Shown: positions 45,738 to 55,144 of the stretch, piece after piece
How positions within the stretch are numbered: the stretch's first letter is position 1
Layout of the letters: every line of letters begins with the position of its first letter
From: Methanospirillum hungatei JF-1
Lineage (GTDB): Archaea > Halobacteriota > Methanomicrobia > Methanomicrobiales > Methanospirillaceae
Assembly: GCF_000013445.1 (NCBI RefSeq)
Contig: NC_007796.1
Location: 1,586,936 to 1,650,935, forward strand
Length of the DNA: 64,000 bases
Direction: 5' to 3'
Position numbers and translations under genes: made by a program
Notes under the pieces: model-generated
Databases searched by the model: none
What the model was told of the DNA's origin: nothing
What the model saw: only the letters and a program-made list of their open reading frames with translations

Positions 45738-48700
45738 TGCTTTCCCCCTTCCTTATAATGCATCCTCCATATTCCAAACGGAATGGTAATTTCAAACCTG
45801 GCACCAGTCCCCGGCTGGCCGGTCTCCCGGATGGAGATACCGGTAACAGAAAGGATCTCACGAATGAAAAACAACCCAAGACCGGTATTTTTCCCATACC
45901 CTCTCTCAAAGATCTGTTCTTTCTCCTCATATGAAATACCGGCCCCGTCATCTTCAAACAGGATCACAGCTTCATCTTCATGTATCTGGCTTGAAATCTG
46001 AATCCGGGTGACGCCTTGGCCATGCCGTATTGAATTATCAACCAGATTTTCAAAGACCTTGACAACCAGGGGATCTGCGTAAAGCTCAATATCATCAGCA
46101 GTATTGACGATATGAACAGAGAACCTCGAGAAGACAGCCTGAATAAGAGATGAGAGACGATGCCAAACCGGTTCATGAGATCCCAGATCCTGATATACCC
46201 TTGTAAATTCTATGTGAGACTGAATAAGCGAGATCGCGTGGTCAATATGCTTGAAATCTTGATCTGCCGGAGTAGTATCCACCTTTGATTTTGCGATCTC
46301 CAAAAAGAGCTGCACCGCATTGACCGTATTGAGTATATCATGCCGGGTAATCCCAGAGAGCATGTTCAATTGACGGTTTGCCTGACGAAGAGCATATTCA
46401 ACTGTTTTCTGTTCGGTGATATCCGTTGCTATCTCAAGACGGACAATTCTGCCATCTATCCACCTGATGGCACTATCCCGGCATTGATACCACCGTTTGG
46501 TGATCATATTTTTAAATTCCCACGTTATTGTCCTGGTGGGATTGCCCGCTTCATCCAGAAGCAGGTGATTTGTGCAGAAACTACATGGCTGGTCAAAACC
46601 TTTCTGAAGTGACTGATAACAGATCTTGCCAATCACATCTCCCCATATCCGCTTTCCGTACTGATTTATGAACAATATCTCATGGGTTTGCATATCAGCA
46701 ACATACACCAGGGCATCAACACTGTCCATCACGGTTTTTAAGGTATCATGAGCCTTCCGGAGGGCATCTTCGGTTTGTTTTCGGTAGGTTATGTCACGGA
46801 TGGACTCAATCGCCCCGGCTAACCAGCCTGATTTATCAAAGAGCGGGGATGCAATACTCCAGAGAATGACATCATTTCCTTGAAAATTAGTGATAATCGA
46901 TTCTGATATGACCTTGCCTTCATCGTTTTTAAAATCTGCATATAATGGGGATATGGTATCATCATACCGCATCGCGAGGTCAATAAGGATGGGCCTTCGT
47001 TCCAGATAGAACGGGAGAGAGTATTCATAATTCCCCTTTCCGATAATATCAGATGCCTGAACGCCTGTCATCTTCTCAATTGCTTTATTCCATGCGATGA
47101 CTGTTCCTTCCTTATCAATCACAAAGGTTGCATCGGGGAGAAATTCGATGATGTCATGGAGCCGTTGTTCTGACCGTGCAAGGGCATCTTCTGTACGTTT
47201 CCGCTCTGTGATATCTATCGCGATATGGATTGCCCCGGTTACTATTCCGTTTTCGATAACCGGATTGCTTCTGACCAGAAAATAGTGCCCGTCAGGAGTT
47301 GTCACTTCCCCTTCCTGAAATGTTCCGGTCTTTATTGCCTGCAATGCCGTACAGCCAGGACAGGGGCTGTCTCTTCCCTGAACAAACCGGTAACAGGCAC
47401 CGGGAAAATTCTGGCCAGGTAACCCGTACCGGTCACATGTCGCCTGATTCACCCAAACGACATTTAAATCACGGTCAACATATTCAACTAATATATCCCT
47501 CAGCCCGGATAGTATTGCTTCCCTGATCTTCTCGTTATGTTTCCTCTCTGAAATATCACGGGAGATTGCCAGGGCAACTTCCTGGTTGTGTAATGTGAAA
47601 AGATGGACTGATACCTCAACCGGAAGTACTGAACCGTCTTTTCGTTGATGCGTACACTCAAAAGTAAGATGTCTCTTTGCAAACAGGGCAGGGGTGAGCC
47701 TTGGAATGAGTTCGTTACTCTCATTAGTATTGATATCGATAACCTGCAGAGAAAGAAATTCTTCCCGTGTATACCCGAGCGTGCTACAGGCGGCATCATT
47801 CACTTCAAGTATCTTCCCAGGTTTCCCGTTCGGACCTATTTCATGGAGAATTATCATATCTGATGCATTGTTGAAGAGCTGGCGAAACCGCTCCTCGCTC
47901 TCCATAAGTGCTTTCTCTGCTTTTTTTCTCTCGGTAATATCCTGCATTGTCCCATGCAGTCCGGTGAGCATTCCTGTTGCATCATAGACCGGCCCTCCGG
48001 TTGCCCGTACCCATACCCGGGTTTTATCAGGACGGATGAGTTCGAGTTCAAGGTCATATGGTTTCCCGGTCTCAATGGCAAAGGTCACAGCTGCCTGCAG
48101 TCTACCCCAGCTCTCCGGTACATACAAATCTGACAGACGGGAATAATCGGGGGGAGGGAGGTCAGGATTCCAGCCAATTATCTGACAGAGCTCATCTGAC
48201 CAGAAGATCCGATCTTTATGCATATCCCAGTCCCAGATACCAATACATGCCTGTCGGTGAATCTCACGGAGTTGTTTCTGTGCCTTTTGCAGGTCATGTT
48301 CAGCCTGCTTCTTCTCAGTGATATCGTGTAAAATTGAGTTGCACAGGACAATTTGACCGGAATCATCCCGAATGGCATCCATAGTAAGATGTACCCACCG
48401 GTGCGTTTTATCAGCCCTGCAGATAATCAGTTCCCGCTCGGTATGCACCCCCTCTTTCAGAAATCTATCAAATATCTCAATAAACCGGCTTTTGCCTTCA
48501 GGAAGGTCGGCATAGATATCCAGAGAGGAAGTCCCGATGAGGGTATCAGGAGAGCATCCGAGAAGTTCTCCTGCCTTTGTATTACATCTGACAATAGTAC
48601 TAGACCGGTCAATAGAAAGAAATGCCAAAGGAGATTCATTATATAACTGGCGGTACTCTGCTTCACTCTGAAGAAGTGCTTTTTCAGCTCGTTTTTTCTT

Positions 48701-49099
48701 CACGACGGTGGTAATCTTATGACTAAGTTCTGTAAACTGTGACCGAATCTCTCCCCCTTTCTGCACGTACCCGTCTGCTCCGTTATCTATGGACGCAATG
48801 ACAACCTCTTCTCTCCCTTTTCCGGTAAACATGATGAATGGGATATCATTTCCGGAGGAACGTATTTCTTGTAACAGATCAAGACCACTCATCCCATCCA
48901 TCTCATAATCGGCAATTATTGCATCATACTTGCGTTCTGCCATACACGCAAGGGCTTTTTGGCCGGAAAGGGCAGTATCGACATGAAACGAAAAGAAAGC
49001 AGACAGATACTGGCGGGTGGCCTGAAGGACCACCTCGTCATCGTCAATAATGAGGAGACGAAGAGGATCAGAAGAAAATTCAGAAGGATCATCGGTCAT
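45734..49099 (-). CDS. Hybrid receiver-multi-PAS histidine kinase
   Basis: This 1121-residue cytoplasmic kinase has a receiver at about 10-135 (D64 in IIADYEMDGM) followed by about six PAS domains. Two of the PAS domains carry cysteine clusters: SPCPGCTA near residue 590 and QPCSFCTN near 830. The C-terminal kinase core has LSGITRHDILNT, LVDNSIRHGQ, EDDGAGIS and TGLGLFFIRE. It is followed by the 43428 kinase with a 4-bp overlap and preceded by the wHTH-PAS gene 89 bp upstream, so the three genes may form an operon. A receiver at the N-terminus suggests input from another kinase. Confidence 0.87.
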   Translation of the reverse strand: MTDDPSEFSSDPLRLLIIDDDEVVLQATRQYLSAFFSFHVDTALSGQKALACMAERKYDAIIADYEMDGMSGLDLLQEIRSSGNDIPFIMFTGKGREEVVIASIDNGADGYVQKGGEIRSQFTELSHKITTVVKKKRAEKALLQSEAEYRQLYNESPLAFLSIDRSSTIVRCNTKAGELLGCSPDTLIGTSSLDIYADLPEGKSRFIEIFDRFLKEGVHTERELIICRADKTHRWVHLTMDAIRDDSGQIVLCNSILHDITEKKQAEHDLQKAQKQLREIHRQACIGIWDWDMHKDRIFWSDELCQIIGWNPDLPPPDYSRLSDLYVPESWGRLQAAVTFAIETGKPYDLELELIRPDKTRVWVRATGGPVYDATGMLTGLHGTMQDITERKKAEKALMESEERFRQLFNNASDMIILHEIGPNGKPGKILEVNDAACSTLGYTREEFLSLQVIDINTNESNELIPRLTPALFAKRHLTFECTHQRKDGSVLPVEVSVHLFTLHNQEVALAISRDISERKHNEKIREAILSGLRDILVEYVDRDLNVVWVNQATCDRYGLPGQNFPGACYRFVQGRDSPCPGCTALQAIKTGTFQEGEVTTPDGHYFLVRSNPVIENGIVTGAIHIAIDITERKRTEDALARSEQRLHDIIEFLPDATFVIDKEGTVIAWNKAIEKMTGVQASDIIGKGNYEYSLPFYLERRPILIDLAMRYDDTISPLYADFKNDEGKVISESIITNFQGNDVILWSIASPLFDKSGWLAGAIESIRDITYRKQTEDALRKAHDTLKTVMDSVDALVYVADMQTHEILFINQYGKRIWGDVIGKICYQSLQKGFDQPCSFCTNHLLLDEAGNPTRTITWEFKNMITKRWYQCRDSAIRWIDGRIVRLEIATDITEQKTVEYALRQANRQLNMLSGITRHDILNTVNAVQLFLEIAKSKVDTTPADQDFKHIDHAISLIQSHIEFTRVYQDLGSHEPVWHRLSSLIQAVFSRFSVHIVNTADDIELYADPLVVKVFENLVDNSIRHGQGVTRIQISSQIHEDEAVILFEDDGAGISYEEKEQIFERGYGKNTGLGLFFIREILSVTGISIRETGQPGTGARFEITIPFGIWRMHYKEGGKQ

Positions 49100-49187
49100 A
49101 GAGATACACAGTCAGGGTATTACAATATACGATCTGATAGGATATGAACCAGTCAATACGCCCGGCATAAGGTACCTGGAAAGGGAC

Positions 49188-50954
49188 TCAAACATGCTCA
49201 AATACTCCGGTTTCAAGTGACAGAGAGAGAACTGCATCAATGTTATTCTCTCCGAATTGTATCGGTACAGAACGATTGAAAAAGCAATATTCCTGCCCCC
49301 GTAGAGTAACTTTCATCCGTTTCGAGTCAGGTTTTTTAGAATCAATAATTCTTTGATAGTATGAAAGGAGCGAAATAACCTCTTCTTCAGGGAAAAGATC
49401 AAACAACGTCATATTCTCCCTCTCCAGTGATTCTGAACCGGTCATATATGTACATGCACAGGAATTTGCATACAGAATGGTGCCATTCCGGTCAACTACG
49501 CAAACAGCATCGATAAGTCCGTCAAGTATTTTTTTCAACTGGTTTTCCTGAAGAATCACCTTCTTTTTCTCCCGCGAACTCTCAGTTACATCACGAAACA
49601 GCACAATAATTCCGGTGATGGTCCCATGCTCTTTCATATCACTGATGGAGACGTCTATGATTCGTTCCTCACCGTCACCCCTGATGATCGGAATTTCACC
49701 TCGATAATGTCCGGTCATAGTTATTTCTCGGTAAATTTTTTCCCCAATCTTTTCAAACTCTTCATCTGAACGGTAGATCATTCTGATACTCTGACCGGTG
49801 AGGATACTCTTTTCATACCCCAGAATCCTGCATCCTGCAGCATTACAACTTACAAACCGTCTGTCATTATCGAGGGTAAGAATTCCGTCGTTTGCATCTT
49901 CAAGGATTGTCGTAAGATATACATTTAAATCATGAATGATCTGCTCAGCAGTAACACGATCAGTAATATCGACAACAGTTCCCAGGTATCCGGTTACCTC
50001 ACCATCATCATTCCTTAATGGAACTGCCATTCCCAGAACATGAACCTCTTCTCCACTCTTTTTCTGGTACCGGTATGCATGATTCCAGGGTATTCCCTCG
50101 GCGACATGTTCATACCAGAGTCCTTTGATCCAGTCCCGTTCAGTATGGTGAATCACTTTCACCCATTTCGATCCTTTTACTTCGTCTGGCTCATACCCGG
50201 TTATCTCACACCATTTTTGATTTACATAGATGACTTTGCCTTTTGCATCTGCCTCAAAAATTCCAACAGGAGCGACTTCTGCAAGAGTTTCATACCGGTG
50301 AAGACTTGAAGAAAGCTCACGGGTTTGTATATTCAGACGCTCTTCCAGCTCTTCCTCGTATTTTTTATGTAATGTCAGGTCATGCAGAACCAGGGCTACT
50401 TTTGTTGAGAAATCATTCTCCTGAATGGGGATACAGGAAACACGGAAGAAGCACTCTTTTCCTTCCATACCCACATAATCTTCAAAGATTCGTTTATTTC
50501 CCGCTACTGCATCTTCCAGTGCCCTGATTATATCATATGAAAACAATTCAGGGATCCCGGTATACCGGATATTCGACCCCCTCACCTCATCTGGCTGAAC
50601 GTTGAAGAATGAAGCACATGGATCATTTACATCTTCAACAAATAGGTCTTCATCGACAATCAGAAACAGATCAGAGGACAGGCTTAAGAGTCGCGCAACA
50701 GGAATTCGCGAAGAAAGAGTGTACACTTTTGCCCTTCCAAAGGATCTCATGGAGATCTCTCCTCTGCCGGTCATGAGATTGAGGATATTCAGGATTAATG
50801 TCCGGTTAATCCCGAGAGATCTGGAAATATCAGATATTGTCATGCCCTGGCGATTTTTAGCCAGTATTTGCTGAATTTCACGTATGATCGCCTCCTCGGT
50901 TTTATTTTGATTATCATCGTGAGTTTTCATCAATGCAGCATTCATTGTTTTCAT
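49188..50954 (-). CDS. wHTH-PAS protein lacking a kinase domain
   Basis: This 588-residue protein starts with a winged-helix-like domain (about 18-80, MTISDISRSLGINRTLILNIL). Four PAS domains fill the remainder to the very C-terminus (EYCFFNRSVPIQFGE). There is no histidine-kinase, GGDEF or receiver domain. It is therefore likely a ligand- or redox-responsive transcription factor or a scaffold. The wHTH-PAS start resembles that of the pseudokinase at 26049. It is the first gene of the minus-strand kinase group and divergently oriented from the chemoreceptor at 51124, so it could regulate either. Confidence 0.8.
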   Translation of the reverse strand: MKTMNAALMKTHDDNQNKTEEAIIREIQQILAKNRQGMTISDISRSLGINRTLILNILNLMTGRGEISMRSFGRAKVYTLSSRIPVARLLSLSSDLFLIVDEDLFVEDVNDPCASFFNVQPDEVRGSNIRYTGIPELFSYDIIRALEDAVAGNKRIFEDYVGMEGKECFFRVSCIPIQENDFSTKVALVLHDLTLHKKYEEELEERLNIQTRELSSSLHRYETLAEVAPVGIFEADAKGKVIYVNQKWCEITGYEPDEVKGSKWVKVIHHTERDWIKGLWYEHVAEGIPWNHAYRYQKKSGEEVHVLGMAVPLRNDDGEVTGYLGTVVDITDRVTAEQIIHDLNVYLTTILEDANDGILTLDNDRRFVSCNAAGCRILGYEKSILTGQSIRMIYRSDEEFEKIGEKIYREITMTGHYRGEIPIIRGDGEERIIDVSISDMKEHGTITGIIVLFRDVTESSREKKKVILQENQLKKILDGLIDAVCVVDRNGTILYANSCACTYMTGSESLERENMTLFDLFPEEEVISLLSYYQRIIDSKKPDSKRMKVTLRGQEYCFFNRSVPIQFGENNIDAVLSLSLETGVFEHV

Positions 50955-51010
50955 AGTATGAATAATTAATGCTTAGATATATTTTGATATTAATTATAGC
51001 AATACAGCAT

Positions 51011-51025
51011 ACCTATATATATAAT
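51011..51025 (+). promoter_or_regulatory. TATA box between divergent wHTH-PAS and chemoreceptor genes
   Basis: ACCTATATATATAAT lies about 105 bp before ATG 51124. On the other strand, A/T-rich sequence at about 50965-50995 could serve the wHTH-PAS gene. The divergent spacer is about 170 bp. Confidence 0.45.
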
Positions 51026-51123
51026 AAGATCATTTTACCATTATCGAGGGTTTCATACACGTATGGGGAGACCTTCGTTATCGGTGATACAATCCATTTC
51101 AACTGTTCCATATGGGGTGAATC

Positions 51124-53238
51124 ATGGAATTTTTGGATAATTTAAAAATGAGCAGGAAACTGATGGGCAGTTTTCTTGTCTTAATAGCCATTCTCATTAT
51201 CATTGCCCTTGCTGGCCTTCTGAATATGATGACAATAAATGACGGGATGACAGCAATGTACTATGACCGTCTCATTCCTTTGTCACAAATTGCTTCAGTA
51301 AGTGATGAAGTACTCGCTATGAGGGGAGATACCATCAAATATGCACTGATACCCGAAGAAAGAGCAAATATCAAAAATGCTCTTGAAACGAATCAGAAAG
51401 AAGCAGAGGCCCTGATTTCGGAGTATAAAAAGAGTACATTACTTGAGAGTGAGAGGGCAGAACTTACGAAATTTGACCAGTATTGGAACTCATATATTGC
51501 AGAAATTCAGAAGGTGATTGAACTTGCCGACAAGGGATCTGACCTTGAGGTAAAAAAATCCATCCAGACAGGAGGGGCTCTCGCAGAATCCAGAAAACCA
51601 GTGGAAGAAGCGATTGCCAATCTGTACCAGATTAATCTGAAAGAATCTGAGAAGATAAATACCAATGCCGATGCAACCTTTGCACAGTCGGTTTTGCTTA
51701 TTGCAATAATATCCATCGTTGGTATCATCATCTCAATCATTCTCGGGATTCTGATCACCCGGAGTATTACTATTCCCTGTGTAAAAGTCAAATACCTGCT
51801 CAATGAGATGAGTATGGGTCACCTTTCAGACCGGCTGAATCTTACGAGAAAGGATGAACTGGGAGATATGGCCAGGACGATGGACAGTTTTTCTGATGAT
51901 CTCCAGCACAAGGCAATTGATGTTATTCACCGGATTGCTGAGGGAGAACGGGTCGAGCTGGCGACGGTGAAGGATGAAAGGGACGAGATCGGTTCAGCAT
52001 TACAGACTCTTGTGTTCGCACTCCGGGGGCTGACAGATGAGACGACGAAACTCATCAACGCTGCAAAAAGTGGAGATCTCTCTGCCCGTGGCGATGATAC
52101 GAAGTTTAAAGGGCGTTTCAGGGAGATTATTGCAGGCATTAATGAAACACTCGAATCGGTTGTTATTCCGGTAAAAGAAGCCATGCGACTCTCAAAAGAA
52201 TTTTCTGAAGGGAATTTTGTCGACCGCATGGACCCGAATATCGCAGTTGCCGGTGATTTCATCGACTTTAAGGATGCTTTAAACCACCTGGGTGAAGAGA
52301 CGTCATCCGCAGTGGGGAGTGTAAAAAGTGCAGTTGAGACCATCACCGCAGGCATGGAAGAGACCGCATCGAGCGTTGAGGAAGTTGCAAATAGTGTAAC
52401 TTTACTGACTGAAAACTCCACTCATGTCAGTTCACTGGCAGAAAAGAGCGGAGAAGGAATCCAGCAGACCTTAACTGCCATGGAGGATCTTTCACGGACC
52501 GTCGGATCAGTTGCCAATAAAGCAGAGACTGCATCAGCCCTGGCCCAGAAGACCGTGAATCTCTCCAATGAGGGTATGGAACTTGCCGGAAATGCTGAGA
52601 AAGGCATGGCAAGCATCATGCAGTCCTTTGAAGGAACTGAAAATATCGTGAATGATATCACAAACCAGATGGATGAAATCGGGCGGATTGTTGATGTCAT
52701 TACCGGAATAGCAGAACAGACCGGCCTTCTTGCCCTGAATGCTGCAATTGAAGCTGCCCGTGCAGGCGATGCAGGGATGGGATTTGCCGTCGTTGCTGAT
52801 GAAGTAAAATCACTGGCACTGGAATCCCAGAAATCTGCTGAAAATATAGCAACCATCATTGGAAACTTGCAGAAAAAATCCCTTATGGTCTCAGATTCGA
52901 TGAAATCATCCTCCCATGAAGTAAAAACAGGAAATGAGGCGGTAGGGAAAACCCTTCAGGTGTTTGATCAGATTGTCCAGGCAATCAATGAGGTCCACCA
53001 GAATATGACCGAAGTTGCCGGAGCAGCAGAAGAGCAGGCAGCAGCAGTCCAGGAGATCACTGCAAGTATTACCGAGGTTGAAGATATGGTCAGGCAGACG
53101 GCAAAAGAAGCGGTAAACTCAGCAGCAGCTACCGAGGAGGTATCAGCCTCTGTTGAACAGATCAACCGGGTTGTGTCTGACGCATCCATTGCCCTTCAAC
53201 GAATATCATCAGATATGGGTAAATTTAAGGTTGCATAA
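51124..53238 (+). CDS. Membrane chemoreceptor with 4-helix-bundle sensor
   Basis: This is a 704-residue methyl-accepting chemotaxis protein. TM1 is at about 13-35, the extracellular four-helix-bundle domain at about 36-188, and TM2 at about 190-213. A HAMP domain and a second HAMP-like unit follow ([17 protein letters not shown]). The signalling domain has the tip [20 protein letters not shown]. It likely senses small molecules and sets the activity of a CheA kinase. The cheW gene starts 6 bp after its stop, so receptor and adaptor are co-transcribed. Confidence 0.9.
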   Translation: MEFLDNLKMSRKLMGSFLVLIAILIIIALAGLLNMMTINDGMTAMYYDRLIPLSQIASVSDEVLAMRGDTIKYALIPEERANIKNALETNQKEAEALISEYKKSTLLESERAELTKFDQYWNSYIAEIQKVIELADKGSDLEVKKSIQTGGALAESRKPVEEAIANLYQINLKESEKINTNADATFAQSVLLIAIISIVGIIISIILGILITRSITIPCVKVKYLLNEMSMGHLSDRLNLTRKDELGDMARTMDSFSDDLQHKAIDVIHRIAEGERVELATVKDERDEIGSALQTLVFALRGLTDETTKLINAAKSGDLSARGDDTKFKGRFREIIAGINETLESVVIPVKEAMRLSKEFSEGNFVDRMDPNIAVAGDFIDFKDALNHLGEETSSAVGSVKSAVETITAGMEETASSVEEVANSVTLLTENSTHVSSLAEKSGEGIQQTLTAMEDLSRTVGSVANKAETASALAQKTVNLSNEGMELAGNAEKGMASIMQSFEGTENIVNDITNQMDEIGRIVDVITGIAEQTGLLALNAAIEAARAGDAGMGFAVVADEVKSLALESQKSAENIATIIGNLQKKSLMVSDSMKSSSHEVKTGNEAVGKTLQVFDQIVQAINEVHQNMTEVAGAAEEQAAAVQEITASITEVEDMVRQTAKEAVNSAAATEEVSASVEQINRVVSDASIALQRISSDMGKFKVA

Positions 53239-53244
53239 ACCACC

Positions 53245-53829
53245 ATGGGAGCCGGACATATGGGAACATATAGTGTTGAAATATCAGCCGATGCAGTGCA
53301 GGAGGAGCAGATATCCTCCGTTCCTGCTCATTCATCCAATTGGAACAGAGTAAAACGGGCTGGAACAATCCAGGTCGTGGAATTTATTCTGGGAAAAGAG
53401 ATGTTTGCAATCGATCTCTTTGATACACGGGAGGTCATTACCCAGACCGAAGTAACTCCCCTTCCCAGTACCCCTGATTATCTGAAGGGAATAATAGATC
53501 TCAGGGGATCGATCACAACCATTGTGGATCTCAAAGGGCTGATGCATATCACCACCGAATCAGCGGGTAAGAAAAATTCGCGGATTATCGTCCTTGATCG
53601 GTCCATTACCAGCAAACCAATCGGGATCCTGGTAGATGATGTCTTCTCCGTCACCACGTATGGACAAGAAGACATCGACCGCGAGAACACCTCATCCAGC
53701 GACACGCACCGGGACATCATCGGAGTCATCAGGAAGAGAACAAAAAATGCCGGTGAGAAAGATAAGGGCGGGCTTGTTGTCTGGCTTGATATCAGGAAGA
53801 TGATCGGAAAGATAGAAGAAGAGTTGTAA
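53245..53829 (+). CDS. cheW: Chemotaxis adaptor CheW
   Basis: This 194-residue CheW-domain protein has QVVEFILGKEMFAID, a conserved IDLRGSITTIVDLK and a terminal GLVVWLDIRKMIGK. It couples chemoreceptors to the kinase CheA. An N-terminal extension of about 45 residues precedes the CheW fold. It is encoded immediately after the 4HB chemoreceptor. CheA, CheB, CheR and CheY are not in the window. Confidence 0.9.
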   Translation: MGAGHMGTYSVEISADAVQEEQISSVPAHSSNWNRVKRAGTIQVVEFILGKEMFAIDLFDTREVITQTEVTPLPSTPDYLKGIIDLRGSITTIVDLKGLMHITTESAGKKNSRIIVLDRSITSKPIGILVDDVFSVTTYGQEDIDRENTSSSDTHRDIIGVIRKRTKNAGEKDKGGLVVWLDIRKMIGKIEEEL

Positions 53830-53943
53830 AGAGCGTATAGGATAGAGAGTTATATTCTTTTTTTCATACTACCCCCCTGACATCATCAAGAAAAAATCAG
53901 GATTTAATAGACCGGCCCTCTCCCTCAATGCTACAATTGGAAC

Positions 53944-54037
53944 GTTGCTCTTCAATGAATATCATCAGATATTGGTAAATTAAGGTGCTGTATAGACCAG
54001 CTCGGAAGCCGGACCTATGGGAACGAATCGTGTTGAA
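53944..54037 (+). pseudogene. Vestige of a second chemoreceptor-cheW junction
   Basis: About 94 bp resemble 53188-53281. CTTCAATGAATATCATCAGA here matches CTTCAACGAATATCATCAGA there, followed by GGTAAATTAAGGT versus GGTAAATTTAAGGT. GGAAGCCGGACCTATGGGAA matches GGGAGCCGGACATATGGGAA. The segment therefore covers the last codons of the receptor, the spacer and the first codons of cheW, now out of frame. It indicates a former tandem duplication of the receptor-cheW unit that was deleted except for this scar. Confidence 0.75.
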
Positions 54038-54099
54038 TTTTGATACCAACGTACTATCATCAAAAACAGGAAAAAGGGATTATTAAATTGGGAAAAAAG

Positions 54100-54693
54100 T
54101 TATTTTGCTTCGTATTTCTTGATGACCGTAGTCAGTCGGGCTATTATATCCTTATTGAGATCACGGACTTTCCTGGATGCGATCTCGTGTATTTTCTTCT
54201 GTGAAAGGTCGGTCTCTTTTCCAAGCTGAGTCTGTGTCACCTTCTTCGCTTGGGTCAGTGCATTAATCCGGTCTGCAATCTCTTTTGGGATTTCAATAAT
54301 GTCTTCGAGAGCAGATTTTGATCCTGCTTTTGATGCTGGCTTTTTCGCGGCAGTGGCCGTTTTTTTCGCCGGAGCAGAAGTCTTTTTATCTGAACCTGCT
54401 GATACTGCTTTTGATGACATTACTGCAGTTTTTACTGGTGCCTTTGCTTTTGATGCCACCGATGCGAGTGCTGGTTTCCCCTCTGACATCACCAGTTTTT
54501 TGATCTCTTTCAATTCAGCATCCAGGGACTGAATCATCTTTTCCATCTTCAGGATCTGTTTTGCCTGAAGATCAACAACCTTCTGAAGGTTATTTTCCGT
54601 TGCTGCCGGTTTTGCAACCGGTGCCTTTGATGTAGTCTTGGAGCTGACTGGTTTTTTGGAAGTTGTCTTTTTGGTAGCTGGTTTTGTGACCAT
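54100..54693 (-). CDS. Lys/Ala-rich nucleoid-like protein with C-terminal helix-turn-helix
   Basis: This is a 197-residue protein. Residues 1-35 and about 75-130 are Lys/Ala/Ser/Thr-rich, like histone H1 tails (KKTTSKKPVSSKTTSK, KKTATAAKKPASKAG). Between them is a short coiled coil (about 36-70). The last 60 residues form an XRE-like helix-turn-helix (ALTQAKKVTQTQLGKETDLSQ). It probably binds DNA with little sequence preference through the tails and more specifically through the C-terminal domain. GGGGGGATC precedes the ATG. A palindrome near its TATA box may be its own binding site. Confidence 0.7.
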   Translation of the reverse strand: MVTKPATKKTTSKKPVSSKTTSKAPVAKPAATENNLQKVVDLQAKQILKMEKMIQSLDAELKEIKKLVMSEGKPALASVASKAKAPVKTAVMSSKAVSAGSDKKTSAPAKKTATAAKKPASKAGSKSALEDIIEIPKEIADRINALTQAKKVTQTQLGKETDLSQKKIHEIASRKVRDLNKDIIARLTTVIKKYEAK

Positions 54694-54718
54694 TATGATC
54701 CCCCCATGAGTCTAATGA

Positions 54719-54750
54719 CGTATAATAGTGTAGTTTAAATTTTCTTAAAC
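54719..54750 (-). promoter_or_regulatory. Promoter with palindrome GTTTAA-N6-TTAAAC
   Basis: Perfect 6-bp arms at 54733-54738 and 54745-54750 adjoin a TATA-like CTATTATACG at 54720-54729 on the minus strand, about 30 bp before the ATG at 54693. The site overlaps the position expected for the BRE, so a bound protein would interfere with initiation. Confidence 0.45.
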
Positions 54751-55144
54751 ATTCCGGCCCCTGAATGCCGGATATCACCAATACATCAATAGAGACTTAC
54801 CAGATAATAGAACGTGCTATTTTATATTTTTTTAGTATCAGGATAGGAATATTCCTTCAATTCTCAAACTCAGCATGAACGAAAAGAGTCAGGGCAATTC
54901 ATCACGAAATTAATAGTTTTGATCAAATGCTATAAATTTCGGATATTATCAAATAATATTCATAATTATCCTTGTTTTTTTCACAAAAATCCAAGAGAGA
55001 GCAGAATGCGTGTTTCACATACTGGATAAACATTTTCAGGTTTTGCAAATTCCAATCTCCTGAAATCGAGAAATATATGGACTGTCTGAATGAGAAACAC
55101 GAATAGGTTTTTTTATCCAAATTTTTATGTAGATAGATACCAAT
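54751..55144. other. A/T-rich intergenic region
   Basis: There is no gene that I can support in about 390 bp. The right end has the A/T-rich element CAAATTTTTATG (about 55119-55130), about 20 bp before ATG 55145, which would give a leaderless transcript for the exported protein gene. Confidence 0.4.
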
